From: Nocardioides hwasunensis | Lineage (GTDB): Bacteria; Actinomycetota; Actinomycetes; Propionibacteriales; Nocardioidaceae | Direction of reading: 5' to 3' | Length of the DNA: 64,000 nt | NCBI RefSeq assembly: GCF_014779665.1 | Contig: NZ_JACXYY010000005.1 | Location: 186,001 to 250,000 of the forward strand | Shown: piece by piece, positions 1 through 7,975 of the stretch | Position numbering within the stretch: position 1 is the first letter of the stretch | How the letters are laid out: each line of letters begins with the position of its first letter | The notes under the pieces: generated by a model | Databases searched by the model: none | Seen by the model: only the letters and a program-made list of their open reading frames with translations | What the model was told of the DNA's origin: nothing | Position numbers and translations under genes: made by a program

Positions 1-993
1 AGCGGTGGTAGCTCGGTCGCGATGACCCTCGCCACCCCGACGTGGAACGCCGGCATCGCGTCCATCGCGGTCAGCGAGGGCATGGGCTACTTCGAGGAGG
101 AGGGGCTCGACGTCAACGTCGTGCTCACCGACTCCGCCACCACCCAGGCGCAGCAGATCGCGACCGGCAAGGCCGCGACCGGCGCCATCAGCCCGGAGCC
201 GGTGATCCTGGGTCGGCAGCCAGGCAAGAACCTCGACCTCGTCTACTTCATGTCCTACTACAAGGACAACATCTACGGCCTGATGGTCCCCGAGGACAGC
301 GACATCACCTCCGTCGAGGACCTGCGCGGCAAGACGGTCGGCGCCATCAGCCTCGCCTCCGCCTCGGTCACCCAGGCACAGGTCGGGCTCGAGGAGGCCG
401 GTGTCCCGGCCGACTCCGTGGACTTCGTCGCGATCGGCACCGGCGGCCAGCAGGCCGCCGCCGTCGAGAGCGGCAAGGTCGACGCCCTCGCGCTGCTCGA
501 CACCTCGTTCCAGGTCCTGAAGAACCAGGGCATCGCGCTGCGCGAGATCGAGGTCCCCGGCGCGGCCGACCTCACCAGCGGCGGTCTGGCCGCCCGCGCC
601 TCGGACCTCGAGGAGGACCCCGAGCTCTACGTGAAGCTCGGTCGTGCCATCGCCAAGGGCGTCGTCTTCGCGCAGGCCAACCCGGAGGCCGCGATCGAGA
701 TGCTCTACGACACCCACCCCGAGGCGAAGCCGTCCGGACTGGACGAGGACGCGGCGCTCGCGTCGGGCGTCTCGGTGCTGGAGGCCCGGCTGGCCAACCT
801 CGGCATCGACGACGACACCGAGACCTACGGCGAGCTCGATCCCGCCCAGCTCGAGGCGATGGTGCAGTTCTTGCTGGACGCGGGCACGATCACCGAGCCC
901 GTCGATGCCGCGAGCCTCTACGACGACTCGCTCATCTCCGACATCAACGACTTCGACCACGACGCGGTCCGCCAGGCGGCGAGGGACCGATGA
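1..993 (+). CDS. ABC transporter substrate-binding protein, SsuA/NMT1 type (5' end missing)
   Basis: The reading frame is open from base 1, so the start codon and signal peptide lie upstream of the window. The first residues, SGGSSVAM, look like the Gly/Ser linker that follows a lipoprotein cysteine. The body begins TLATPTWNAGIASIAVSEG and continues with GYFEEEGLDV, the usual opening of SsuA/NMT1/THI5-like periplasmic binding proteins for small organic solutes such as sulfonates, nitrate-type anions or pyrimidine precursors. About 330 residues are visible, close to full length for the mature domain. No permease or ATPase of the SsuB/SsuC type lies in the window, so its partners must be upstream. 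Its stop overlaps the next start (ATGA), which implies co-translation. The substrate cannot be read from sequence. Confidence 0.8.
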   Translation, partial: SGGSSVAMTLATPTWNAGIASIAVSEGMGYFEEEGLDVNVVLTDSATTQAQQIATGKAATGAISPEPVILGRQPGKNLDLVYFMSYYKDNIYGLMVPEDSDITSVEDLRGKTVGAISLASASVTQAQVGLEEAGVPADSVDFVAIGTGGQQAAAVESGKVDALALLDTSFQVLKNQGIALREIEVPGAADLTSGGLAARASDLEEDPELYVKLGRAIAKGVVFAQANPEAAIEMLYDTHPEAKPSGLDEDAALASGVSVLEARLANLGIDDDTETYGELDPAQLEAMVQFLLDAGTITEPVDAASLYDDSLISDINDFDHDAVRQAARDR

Positions 994-1622
994 GCCCGGT
1001 GGGCCCGGCCCGGACGACGATCGACCCGGCCGGCCTCAGCGCGGCGCAGTGCTACCAGCTGCTCACCGGCGTCGTGGTGCCGCGTCCGATCGCCTGGGTC
1101 ACCTCCACCGGTCCGGACGGCGCGCTCAACCTCGCGCCGTTCAGCGCCTTCACGATGGTGTCCAACATGCCGCCGATGGTCGGGATCAACATCGGCCTGC
1201 GCGACGGCGAGCCCAAGGACACCTCGCGCAACATCGAGGCACGGGGCGAGTACGTCGTCAACATCGCCGGGTGGGAGCACCACCACGCGGTGCACGAGTC
1301 GGGACTGCCCTACCCGCCCGGCGTCGACGAGGCCCACGAGCTCGGGCTGGCCACCACGGCGAGCGACGTGGTCTCGGTGCCGCGACTGGTCGACGCCCGC
1401 GTCAGCCTGGAGTGCCGCCTCTCGCAGGTGGTGGAGTTCGGGCGCGCCGGCGCGCGCTTCACCGTCGGCGAGGTCGTCCGGTTCCACGTCGCGACGGACG
1501 CGCTCGACGGCTTCAAGATCGACACTGCGACGCTCGACCCGCTCGCCCGCGTCGCCGGTCCGACGTACACCCGCATCGGTTCCGTGGAGCGCCTGCAGGG
1601 GGTACAGAGCGTCTCGGGATGA
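990..1622 (+). CDS. Flavin reductase-like FMN-binding split-barrel protein
   Basis: A 210-residue protein of the flavin reductase-like family, which binds FMN and often supplies reduced flavin to a monooxygenase. The typical core is visible: PRPIAWVTS near residue 32, then NLAPFSAFTMVSNMPP and KDTSRNI with a following YVVNIAG strand. The ATG overlaps the stop of the upstream binding-protein gene by four bases, so the two are one transcription unit. Candidate clients are the luciferase-like monooxygenases nearby (for example 2946-3968) if any of them use FMN rather than F420. The role as an electron supplier is inferred from family and context. Confidence 0.82.
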   Translation: MSPVGPARTTIDPAGLSAAQCYQLLTGVVVPRPIAWVTSTGPDGALNLAPFSAFTMVSNMPPMVGINIGLRDGEPKDTSRNIEARGEYVVNIAGWEHHHAVHESGLPYPPGVDEAHELGLATTASDVVSVPRLVDARVSLECRLSQVVEFGRAGARFTVGEVVRFHVATDALDGFKIDTATLDPLARVAGPTYTRIGSVERLQGVQSVSG

Positions 1623-1643
1623 GCACCCACCCGATACCTGCCT

Positions 1644-1657
1644 ATCAAGCACTTGCT
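1644..1657. promoter_or_regulatory. KstR2-type operator, site 1
   Basis: ATCAAGCACTTGCT fits AnCAAGnnCTTGnT, the operator consensus known for mycobacterial KstR2, exactly. It abuts the -35 element of the promoter of the short-chain dehydrogenase at 1693, a position where a bound TetR dimer would block RNA polymerase. The regulator proposed to bind it is encoded at 7976-8584. Confidence 0.78.
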
Positions 1658-1685
1658 TGACTGCGGGCGACGTGCTCCCTAGCGT
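1657..1685 (+). promoter_or_regulatory. Leaderless promoter of the SDR gene
   Basis: TTGACT at 1657-1662 and TAGCGT at 1680-1685 are 17 bp apart. The ATG at 1693 lies seven bases after the -10, so transcription should start on or beside the start codon and give a leaderless mRNA. The -35 element begins at the last base of operator site 1. Confidence 0.6.
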
Positions 1686-1692
1686 GACGCGC

Positions 1693-2445
1693 ATGGACCT
1701 GGGGCTCAGTGGACGACGGGCGCTGGTGACGGGCGCGAGTGCCGGCATCGGGCGTGAGACTGCGTGGGCGCTGGCCCGCGAAGGTGCCGCCGTGGCGGTG
1801 GTCGCGCGGCGCCGCGACGAGCTCGAGGAGCTCGAGCGCGAGATGGTCGCCGCGGGACTCCCGGCTCCGTACGTCGTCGTGGCCGACCTCGTCGATCGCT
1901 CCGCCGTCGACATCGTGCACGCGGCCGTGGTCGAGGGGCTGGGCGGGCTGGACGTCCTGGTCAACAACGCCGGCCAGGCGGACCCGCCCGGCGTCGAGCC
2001 CGACGAGGATGCGTGGTACGACCTCTTCGAGCTCAACTTCCACGCCAAGCGCCGTCTCGCCGCGCGACTTCGTCCCCTGCTCGCCGCGGGCGGTCACGGG
2101 CGGGTGGTGAACCTGGTCGGCCTCCTCGAGCCCGTCGGGGTGTCCGCCGCCCAGGCCGCGGTGGCGGCGTGCGTGCTGTGGGCGAAGGGCTTCTCGCGCG
2201 TGGTGGCCGCCGAGGGGATCACGGTGAACTGCGTCGCGCCCGGCCGGGTGGACAGCGAGCAGGTGCGGCGCCACTTCGGCACCGACCGGGCTCGCGAGGA
2301 GTTCGTCGAGCGCTTCGTCCCGGCCGGTCGGTTCGGCCGCCCGGAGGAGGTCGCCCAGGTGGTGACCTTCCTCAGCTCGGTGGCGGCCGACTACGTCACC
2401 GGCCAGGTGGTGGCGGTCGACGGTGGGATGCGCCGCGCGGTGTGA
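1693..2445 (+). CDS. Short-chain dehydrogenase/reductase
   Basis: A 250-residue classical SDR. The NAD(P)-binding motif TGASAGIG is at residues 13-20, VNNAGQ follows in the central sheet, and VTGQVVAVDGGM closes the fold. The usual active-site Tyr-x-x-x-Lys is not seen: the expected region reads VGLLEPVGVSAAQAAV, so the catalytic tyrosine and lysine appear to be missing. This makes it an unusual or possibly non-reductase SDR. The ATG at 1693 is chosen because it begins at the fold and is placed for leaderless transcription; there is no Shine-Dalgarno sequence. It converges on the minus-strand operon ending at 2456 and is under operator site 1. Confidence 0.82.
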   Translation: MDLGLSGRRALVTGASAGIGRETAWALAREGAAVAVVARRRDELEELEREMVAAGLPAPYVVVADLVDRSAVDIVHAAVVEGLGGLDVLVNNAGQADPPGVEPDEDAWYDLFELNFHAKRRLAARLRPLLAAGGHGRVVNLVGLLEPVGVSAAQAAVAACVLWAKGFSRVVAAEGITVNCVAPGRVDSEQVRRHFGTDRAREEFVERFVPAGRFGRPEEVAQVVTFLSSVAADYVTGQVVAVDGGMRRAV

Positions 2446-2455
2446 GCGGCGTGCC

Positions 2456-2923
2456 TCAGCCCCGGGCGTACCTCTCGAAGCGCTCGGGCAGCTCCTCCGA
2501 CCCGTTCGAGCTGACGCCGGCGATGCGCACCCGGCGGGTCGCGATCCGCCAGCGGTCGCCCTCGTCGACGAGCTCGTCCTCGTAGCAGCCCCACACGTGC
2601 AGGTTCAGGTCCTGCTCCCGGTTGTCGTGGAAGGCGTAGACGTAGGTGATCGTGCTGGCGCGGCCCTCGGCGAGCGAGAGGAAGGACGTCGTCGAGCAGT
2701 GGTGGCTGGTCGCGTCGTACTTCCCCGTCGCTGCGACGAACAGCTCGCGCAGGGCCTCCCGGCCGCGGGTGAGGTTGCCGTGGCCGTAGTCGAACGCCCC
2801 GTCCTCGGTGAAGAGGTCGGCCAGCAGGTCGATGTCGCGCCGGTCGATGCCGCGGCTGTAGGCGTGCAGCGTGTCGCTGATCTCCGCACGAGCCACGAGG
2901 TCGTCGGGGGAGAGGCGGGCCAT
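2456..2923 (-). CDS. SnoaL-like / NTF2-fold protein
   Basis: A 155-residue protein of the SnoaL-like NTF2 superfamily, an alpha+beta barrel used by polyketide cyclases, small dehydratases and ring-hydroxylating dioxygenase small subunits. It has the typical N-terminal helix (EISDTLHAYSRGIDRRD) followed by DLFTEDGAFDYG. The C-terminal strands (WGCYEDELVDEGDRWRI) also fit. AGGAG precedes the ATG at good spacing. It is the last gene of a three-gene minus-strand operon with a luciferase-like monooxygenase and an acyl-CoA dehydrogenase. The reaction is unknown; isomerisation or dehydration of a pathway intermediate is possible. Confidence 0.78.
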   Translation of the reverse strand: MARLSPDDLVARAEISDTLHAYSRGIDRRDIDLLADLFTEDGAFDYGHGNLTRGREALRELFVAATGKYDATSHHCSTTSFLSLAEGRASTITYVYAFHDNREQDLNLHVWGCYEDELVDEGDRWRIATRRVRIAGVSSNGSEELPERFERYARG

Positions 2924-2945
2924 GGGGACTCCTTCGTCAGGTCGG

Positions 2946-3968
2946 TCAGGTGGCGGGCGCGTCGTGGAAGGCGGCGAGGATCGCGCCGAGGCGGTCGGGG
3001 TCCTCGACCGGCCAGGGGTAGTAGGAGGAGATCCGGTCGAGTCGCCCGTCGAAGCGCTCGTGCGCGAGCGCCGGCATCTCCTCGGGCGTGCCCACCAGTG
3101 CGATGTGGTGGAGCAGCGTGTCGTCGACCAGCGTCCCCATCTCCTCCCACCGGCCGGCACGCGACAGGGCCTGCAGCTCGGGCTGGAGGTCCTCGTAGCC
3201 CACGGTCGCCAGCACCTTGCTGTAGGCCGGGGTCGAGGCGTAGAACGCGATCTGCTCGCGGGTCTGCCGGGCCATCTCGGCCTGCTGCTCCTCGGTGTCG
3301 CCCATGACCATGAAGATCGGGCAGTAGAGCTCGAGGGCCCCGCGGGTGCGACCCGAGGTGGCCAGCCCGCGCTCGACGGCGGGCATGGTCACGGTGTCCA
3401 GGTACGCCGCGGTGGTCATGCCGTGCAGCAGCAGGCCGTCGCACAGCTCGGCGCCGAGCTCGGTCATCCGCGCGCCGACGGCGGCGACCGCGGTGGGGAT
3501 GGCGAAGTCGTGGTGGTGCGGCGTGAACACCGGGGTCATCAGGTTGTGCCGGTAGACCTCGCCCCGGTAGTCGAGCCGGCTGCCGTCGCGCCAGGCGGTG
3601 AAGATCGCGTCCAGCGCTCCGAGGAAGTCGCGCATCCGCTCGACGGGCGGGCTCCACTCCATGGAGAAGCGTCGCTCGACGTGGGCCTGCACCTGGCTGC
3701 CGAGGCCGAGGACGAACCGGCCGCCGGACATCGCGGCGAGGTCCCAGGCGAGGTACGCCACGCTCATCGGGTTGCGGGCGAACGCGACCGCGATGGCGGT
3801 GCCGACACTGACGCGGGACGTGGTGAGGAGGGCGGCCTGCGACTGCAGGAAGGCGTCGGTGACGCTCTCGCTCGCCCACACGCCGTCGAACCCCCGGCCC
3901 TCGGCGTCGGCGGCAACGGGTCCGCACGCCGCGGCGGAGGAGCCGATCATGCCCATGTCGATCTTCAT
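2946..3968 (-). CDS. Luciferase-like (LLM-class, F420-type) oxidoreductase
   Basis: A 340-residue TIM-barrel protein of the luciferase-like monooxygenase family. It starts MKIDMGMIGSSA, has VGTAIAVAFARNP and the characteristic SGGRFVLGLGSQVQAHVERRF segment around residues 95-115. A C-terminal part dedicated to substrate positioning follows. Family members use F420 or FMN; the F420 genes at 37-41 kb favour F420. Its ATG overlaps the stop of the upstream acyl-CoA dehydrogenase (ATGA), so translation is coupled. The open frame continues far upstream of this ATG, but that part reads as arginine/proline-rich shadow of the dehydrogenase. Confidence 0.88.
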   Translation of the reverse strand: MKIDMGMIGSSAAACGPVAADAEGRGFDGVWASESVTDAFLQSQAALLTTSRVSVGTAIAVAFARNPMSVAYLAWDLAAMSGGRFVLGLGSQVQAHVERRFSMEWSPPVERMRDFLGALDAIFTAWRDGSRLDYRGEVYRHNLMTPVFTPHHHDFAIPTAVAAVGARMTELGAELCDGLLLHGMTTAAYLDTVTMPAVERGLATSGRTRGALELYCPIFMVMGDTEEQQAEMARQTREQIAFYASTPAYSKVLATVGYEDLQPELQALSRAGRWEEMGTLVDDTLLHHIALVGTPEEMPALAHERFDGRLDRISSYYPWPVEDPDRLGAILAAFHDAPAT

Positions 3969-5164
3969 CGTGCGTCCTTCGGGAGGTGGAGAACGCGCTC
4001 GCCCACCGCGTTCTTGAGGATCTCGTCGGTGCCGCCGCCGACGCGGAGGCCGGGCAGCCCGAGGGTCAGCTCGGACCAGGCGTAGGTGCCCCACTCGCCG
4101 CTGTCGGCGACGTGCGCGGCGCCCAGGACGTCCGCTGCGAGGTCGCTGATCTCGGCGAGCAGGTCGGTGGTGAGCAGCTTGGTGAGTGCCAGCTCCGGAC
4201 CAGGCGTGCCGCCGCCCTCGAGATAGCGCGAGGTGGTGAGCCGCGCGGCCCACGTGCCCACCACGACGTCGGCGAGTCGGTCGCGCGTGCGCTCGTCGAG
4301 GGTGCCGTCGGCGCACCGGTGCCGCGCGAGGTCGACCAGCCGGTCGACCAGGGCCTCGTCGACGCCGACCTCGCGCCCGATGGCGGATCGTTCGTTGAGC
4401 AGCGACGTGACCACCACGCTCCAGCCACCGTCGACCTCGCCCACCCGCGCGGAGTCGGGGACGTGGACGTCGGTGAGGAAGACCTCGTCGAAGGAGGCGC
4501 CGCCGGTCAGCTGCCGGATCGGCCGCACCTCGACGCCCGGGGAGCGCAGGTCGACGAGGAACGTGGTGAGACCCGCGTGCTTGGGCCTGTCCGGGTCGGT
4601 GCGGGCGATGCAGAGCCCGATGTCGCTGAAGTGGGCGCCCGAGCTCCACACCTTCTGCCCGGTGAGCCGCCAGCCCTCGCCGTCGCGGACCGCACGGGTC
4701 GAGAGGCCGGCGAGGTCGGAGCCGGCTCCCGGCTCGGAGTAGAGCTGGCAGGCCAGGACCTCGGCCGTGCGCAGACGGGGGAGCAGGTCGCGCTGCTGCT
4801 CCTCGGTGCCGTGGGCGAGCAGCGTGGGACAGAGCGTGGAGACGCTGAAGCGGAGGTAGCCGTCGTCCGGCAGCTGGAAGCCGGCCTCGACCTCGCGCAG
4901 GACCTCCGCGTGCCGGCCCGACAGTCCGCGTCCACCGTGGTCGGCCGGCCCGTCGACCCACGCCAGTCCCTCCTCGGCGAGGAAGGCGCGGTAGGCGCGC
5001 AGCCGCTCGAGCTCCTCGGCCTCACCCTCGGAGCGCTCGGCGACGACCGACACGCGGTCCTCGCCCTCGCCCCACCCGCTCTCACGCTCGGTCCGACGCG
5101 GTGCGAACCGCGTGAGGGCGGCCTCGACCTCGGCCCGGAAGTCGTCCTCAGACGGCTGGGTCAC
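3965..5164 (-). CDS. Acyl-CoA dehydrogenase, full-length type
   Basis: A 399-residue flavoprotein of the acyl-CoA dehydrogenase family, introducing an alpha,beta double bond into an acyl-CoA. Visible landmarks are YSEPGAGSDLAGL in the middle domain, LTGQKVWSSGAHFSDIGLC, and a C-terminal GGGTDEILKNAVGERVLHLP. The MCAD-type YEGT glutamate is replaced by GGGT, so the catalytic base, if present, must be on another helix as in isovaleryl-CoA dehydrogenase. The start is GTG at 5164, nine bases after a perfect AGGAGG. It leads a three-gene operon and is divergent from the HMGS-like gene at 5291, sharing operator site 2. Confidence 0.9.
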   Translation of the reverse strand: MTQPSEDDFRAEVEAALTRFAPRRTERESGWGEGEDRVSVVAERSEGEAEELERLRAYRAFLAEEGLAWVDGPADHGGRGLSGRHAEVLREVEAGFQLPDDGYLRFSVSTLCPTLLAHGTEEQQRDLLPRLRTAEVLACQLYSEPGAGSDLAGLSTRAVRDGEGWRLTGQKVWSSGAHFSDIGLCIARTDPDRPKHAGLTTFLVDLRSPGVEVRPIRQLTGGASFDEVFLTDVHVPDSARVGEVDGGWSVVVTSLLNERSAIGREVGVDEALVDRLVDLARHRCADGTLDERTRDRLADVVVGTWAARLTTSRYLEGGGTPGPELALTKLLTTDLLAEISDLAADVLGAAHVADSGEWGTYAWSELTLGLPGLRVGGGTDEILKNAVGERVLHLPKDAR

Positions 5165-5233
5165 TGGCGGCGTCCTCCTGCGCTCGAGCGAGCGCCGGTT
5201 GCGGCCTCGCGTTCAGGTGACCTAAAGTAGCAA

Positions 5234-5247
5234 AGCAAGTGCTTGAT
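5234..5247. promoter_or_regulatory. KstR2-type operator, site 2 (divergent promoter)
   Basis: AGCAAGTGCTTGAT fits AnCAAGnnCTTGnT exactly. It lies in the 126-bp space between the divergent acyl-CoA dehydrogenase (from 5164, minus) and HMGS-like/DUF35 gene (from 5291, plus), 44-70 bp from each start. One bound dimer could therefore repress both directions. Confidence 0.75.
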
Positions 5248-5290
5248 TGAAACAGGTTGATCGAGCCGGCTCACGGAGCCGGAGTGGGGA

Positions 5291-6676
5291 GTGCCCGTGG
5301 TCGGCATCGCGAGCTACGCCGTCTACCTGCCGTCTGCCCGCCTCGACCGGGCCGACGTGGTCGCCACGCTCGGTGCCGGACGAGGCCGCGGGGTCCGGCC
5401 GGTCGCCTCCTACGACGAGGACACCACGACGATGGCCGTGGGCGCCGCACGCGGTGCGCTCCGCGCGGGCGGTGCCGTCGACTCGCTCTGGTTCGCCACA
5501 TCACGCCCGGCCTACCTGGAGAAGTCCAACGCCGCCACCGTCGCGGTGGCCGCGGGTCTCCCGGTCGCGACGGCGGCCTACGACGTCGGCGGCGCGCTCC
5601 GCGGGGGCGTCGGGGCGCTCCGTGCCGCCCTCGCAGCCGGCTCCGCCGTCGCGGTGTGCGCCGACATCAGGTTCGGCCTGCCCGGCTCGGCCGACGAGAC
5701 CGACGGCGCTGACGCCGCCGTGGCGCTGGTGGTGGGCCCCGACCCGGTGGCCGAGCTGGTCGGCAGCGCCTCGGTCACCACCGAGTTCCTCGATCGCTGG
5801 CGCGAGCCCGGGTCCCCCCGCACCCGCACCTGGGAGGACCGCTTCGGTGTCGAGGAGTACGTCCCGCTCGTCACGCAGGTCGTCGAGGACCTCCTGTCCT
5901 CGTGCGACGTCTCGCGCGACGCGCTCGACCACGTCGTGCTCAGCCTCCCGCACGCCCGGGCCCGCGCCACGCTGGCCAAGGGGTTCGGCGCCGAGCGGCT
6001 GGTGACCTCGAGCGCCGGCTACGCCGGTGCCGCGGACCTCGGCCTGCAGCTGGCCGCGGCCTTCGACGCCGCCGCGCCCGGGGCCCTCGTGCTCGCCGTG
6101 GGGGCCGCCGACGGCGCCGACGCGCTGCTGTTCCGGATGACCGACCGGCACGTGCCCACGCCCGCGGTGGAACGGCCCACGCACCCGGTCTCCTACGCCG
6201 ACTTCCTCACCTGGCGCGGTCTGCTGCCGCGCGAGCCCGCGCGACGTCCCGACGTCAAGCCGCCCGTGCCGCCCGCCTCGCGGCGTACGCGTGACTGGAA
6301 GTTCCGGTTCGAGGGTGCCCAGTGCGTGGCCTGCGGCTACCGCAACCTGCCGCCACGCCAGGTCTGCCTGCGCTGCTCGGCGCAGGGGCCCTTCGAGCAG
6401 GTCTCGATGATCGAGGTGCCGGGCCGGGTGGCCACCCACACCGACGACTGGCTCTCGGAGTCGGTCCAGCTCCCTGCCAAGGTCGTCGCGGTCGACTTCG
6501 ACGGTGGTGGCCGCTTCGAGTTCGAGATGGCCGACGCCGTCGGTCGTGACATCGCGATCGGCGACGCGGTGGAGCCCACCTTCCGGGTCGCGAGCGTCGC
6601 GGCGAACGGAGTGCGCAACTACGTCTGGAAGGTCCGCCCGGCCGCGGACGCGACCGCCTCTGAAAGGACTGAGTGA
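5291..6676 (+). CDS. HMG-CoA synthase-like / DUF35 zinc-ribbon OB-fold fusion
   Basis: A 461-residue two-domain protein. Residues 1-310 have the thiolase-superfamily fold of the HMG-CoA synthase/KAS III type (GIASYAVYLPSARL at the start). Residues 330-450 are a DUF35 module with a zinc ribbon, C345-C348 and C359-C362, and an OB fold. The place where HMG-CoA synthase carries its nucleophilic cysteine reads AAYDVGGALRGG, so no catalytic cysteine is visible there. It may bind an acyl-CoA or act as a partner of the thiolase encoded next, with which it is coupled (stop and start overlap at 6676). GTG at 5291 is used; GTG at 5297 has better spacing from GGGGA and is an equal candidate. Confidence 0.83.
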   Translation: MPVVGIASYAVYLPSARLDRADVVATLGAGRGRGVRPVASYDEDTTTMAVGAARGALRAGGAVDSLWFATSRPAYLEKSNAATVAVAAGLPVATAAYDVGGALRGGVGALRAALAAGSAVAVCADIRFGLPGSADETDGADAAVALVVGPDPVAELVGSASVTTEFLDRWREPGSPRTRTWEDRFGVEEYVPLVTQVVEDLLSSCDVSRDALDHVVLSLPHARARATLAKGFGAERLVTSSAGYAGAADLGLQLAAAFDAAAPGALVLAVGAADGADALLFRMTDRHVPTPAVERPTHPVSYADFLTWRGLLPREPARRPDVKPPVPPASRRTRDWKFRFEGAQCVACGYRNLPPRQVCLRCSAQGPFEQVSMIEVPGRVATHTDDWLSESVQLPAKVVAVDFDGGGRFEFEMADAVGRDIAIGDAVEPTFRVASVAANGVRNYVWKVRPAADATASERTE

Positions 6677-7863
6677 TGGCTACCCACAAGCTGGCCAACC
6701 CCGTCGCCATCGTCGGGATGGCGTGCACGGAGTTCGGGGAGCACTGGGGTCGCTCGGTCGACGACCTCCTGGTCGAGGCGACCCACGGCGCCCTCGCGGC
6801 GACGACCGGGGTGGGCCTCGACGACGTCGACGCCTTCTGGCTGGGGTCGATGGTCTCCGGGGTCAGCGGCCTGACGCTCACCCGGCCGCTCAACATCAGC
6901 CACAAGCCGGTCACGCGCGTGGAGAACATGTGCGCGACGGGCTCGGAGGTGTTCCGCAACGCCTGCTACGCCGTCTCCTCGGGTGCCTACGACGTGGTGA
7001 TGGCCGTGGGCGGGGAGAAGCTCAAGGACTTCGGCTTCTCCGGGCTCGAGATGCCGCACGTGCCGAACGACGGCACCGCGCCCAACCTGAGCGCGCCGGC
7101 GATGTACTCGATGATCGTGCCGTCCTACGCGCGGCGCTACGGCGTCTCCGAGGCCGAGGTGAAGGAGGCGATGACCCACATCGCCTGGAAGAACCACAGC
7201 AACGGGGCGATCAACCCCCGCGCCCAGTTCCGCAAGGAGATGTCGAAGGAGACGATCGCGGCCGCGCCCGCCCTCGCCGGCAGCCTGAGCGTCTTCGACT
7301 GCTCCGGTGTCGCGGACGGTGCCGCCGCGGCGGTGATCGTGCGCGCCGAGGACGCCCACCTCTACTCCGACCGGCCGCTCTACGTCCACGCCCTCGCGAT
7401 GGACGCCGGATCCGGCACCGGTCGCAACGACAGCGACTACGACTACTCCGAGCTCTCGGAGGCAGCGGTCTCCAGCCGCGCGGCCTACGAGCAGGCCGGC
7501 ATCAGCGACCCCGCCACCGAGATCTCGCTGGCCGAGGTGCACGACTGCTTCACCCCGACCGAGATGGTCCTGATGGAGGAGCTCGGCTTCTCCGCCCGCG
7601 GGCAGGCCTGGCGCGACGTGCTCGACGGTCGCTACGACCGCGACGGTGCGCTGCCGGTCAACGTCGACGGAGGACTGAAGAGCTTCGGGCACCCGGTCGG
7701 CGCGAGCGGGCTGCGGATGCTGTTCGAGATGTGGCTGCAGTTCCGCGGCGAGGCCGGGGAGCGGCAGGTGTCCGACCCGTCGTTCGGGCTCGTCCAGAAC
7801 CAGGGTGGGAGCCCCGGAGACCTGGTGAGCGCGGTGACGATCGTGTCGGACAGGCGGCCGTGA
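6676..7863 (+). CDS. Thiolase family acetyl-CoA acyltransferase (SCPx type)
   Basis: A 395-residue thiolase of the SCPx/lipid-transfer group, cleaving or forming a beta-ketoacyl-CoA. All three catalytic positions are intact: C86 in VENMCATGSEVF, H289 in EVHDCFTPTE, and H339 in SFGHPVGASGL. ATG 6676 is preferred over the GTG three bases earlier because AGGA at 6665-6668 is seven bases away. Pairing with a DUF35 module encoded immediately upstream is typical for this thiolase branch and suggests a complex. Most likely it carries out the final thiolytic step of a beta-oxidation round. Confidence 0.9.
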   Translation: MATHKLANPVAIVGMACTEFGEHWGRSVDDLLVEATHGALAATTGVGLDDVDAFWLGSMVSGVSGLTLTRPLNISHKPVTRVENMCATGSEVFRNACYAVSSGAYDVVMAVGGEKLKDFGFSGLEMPHVPNDGTAPNLSAPAMYSMIVPSYARRYGVSEAEVKEAMTHIAWKNHSNGAINPRAQFRKEMSKETIAAAPALAGSLSVFDCSGVADGAAAAVIVRAEDAHLYSDRPLYVHALAMDAGSGTGRNDSDYDYSELSEAAVSSRAAYEQAGISDPATEISLAEVHDCFTPTEMVLMEELGFSARGQAWRDVLDGRYDRDGALPVNVDGGLKSFGHPVGASGLRMLFEMWLQFRGEAGERQVSDPSFGLVQNQGGSPGDLVSAVTIVSDRRP

Positions 7864-7975
7864 CGCGCGTGACCTGCGCCCGACCCGGCGTGCATCGAGC
7901 CGCGCCACGCGGCGAGGGGGTTACTGTGCCCCGTCAGGTCCACCACGACAACGTCCACGAGGGAAGGGGGAGACG

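Noticed and set aside
2946..4961. The luciferase-like gene could be extended upstream to make 671 residues.
   Set aside because: The extra 331 residues read as an out-of-frame copy of the acyl-CoA dehydrogenase. The ATG at 3968 opens the known fold and overlaps the dehydrogenase stop.
7864..7975. An operator for autoregulation of the KstR2-like gene.
   Set aside because: No CAAGnnCTTG core, exact or with one mismatch, is found in this 112-bp gap.
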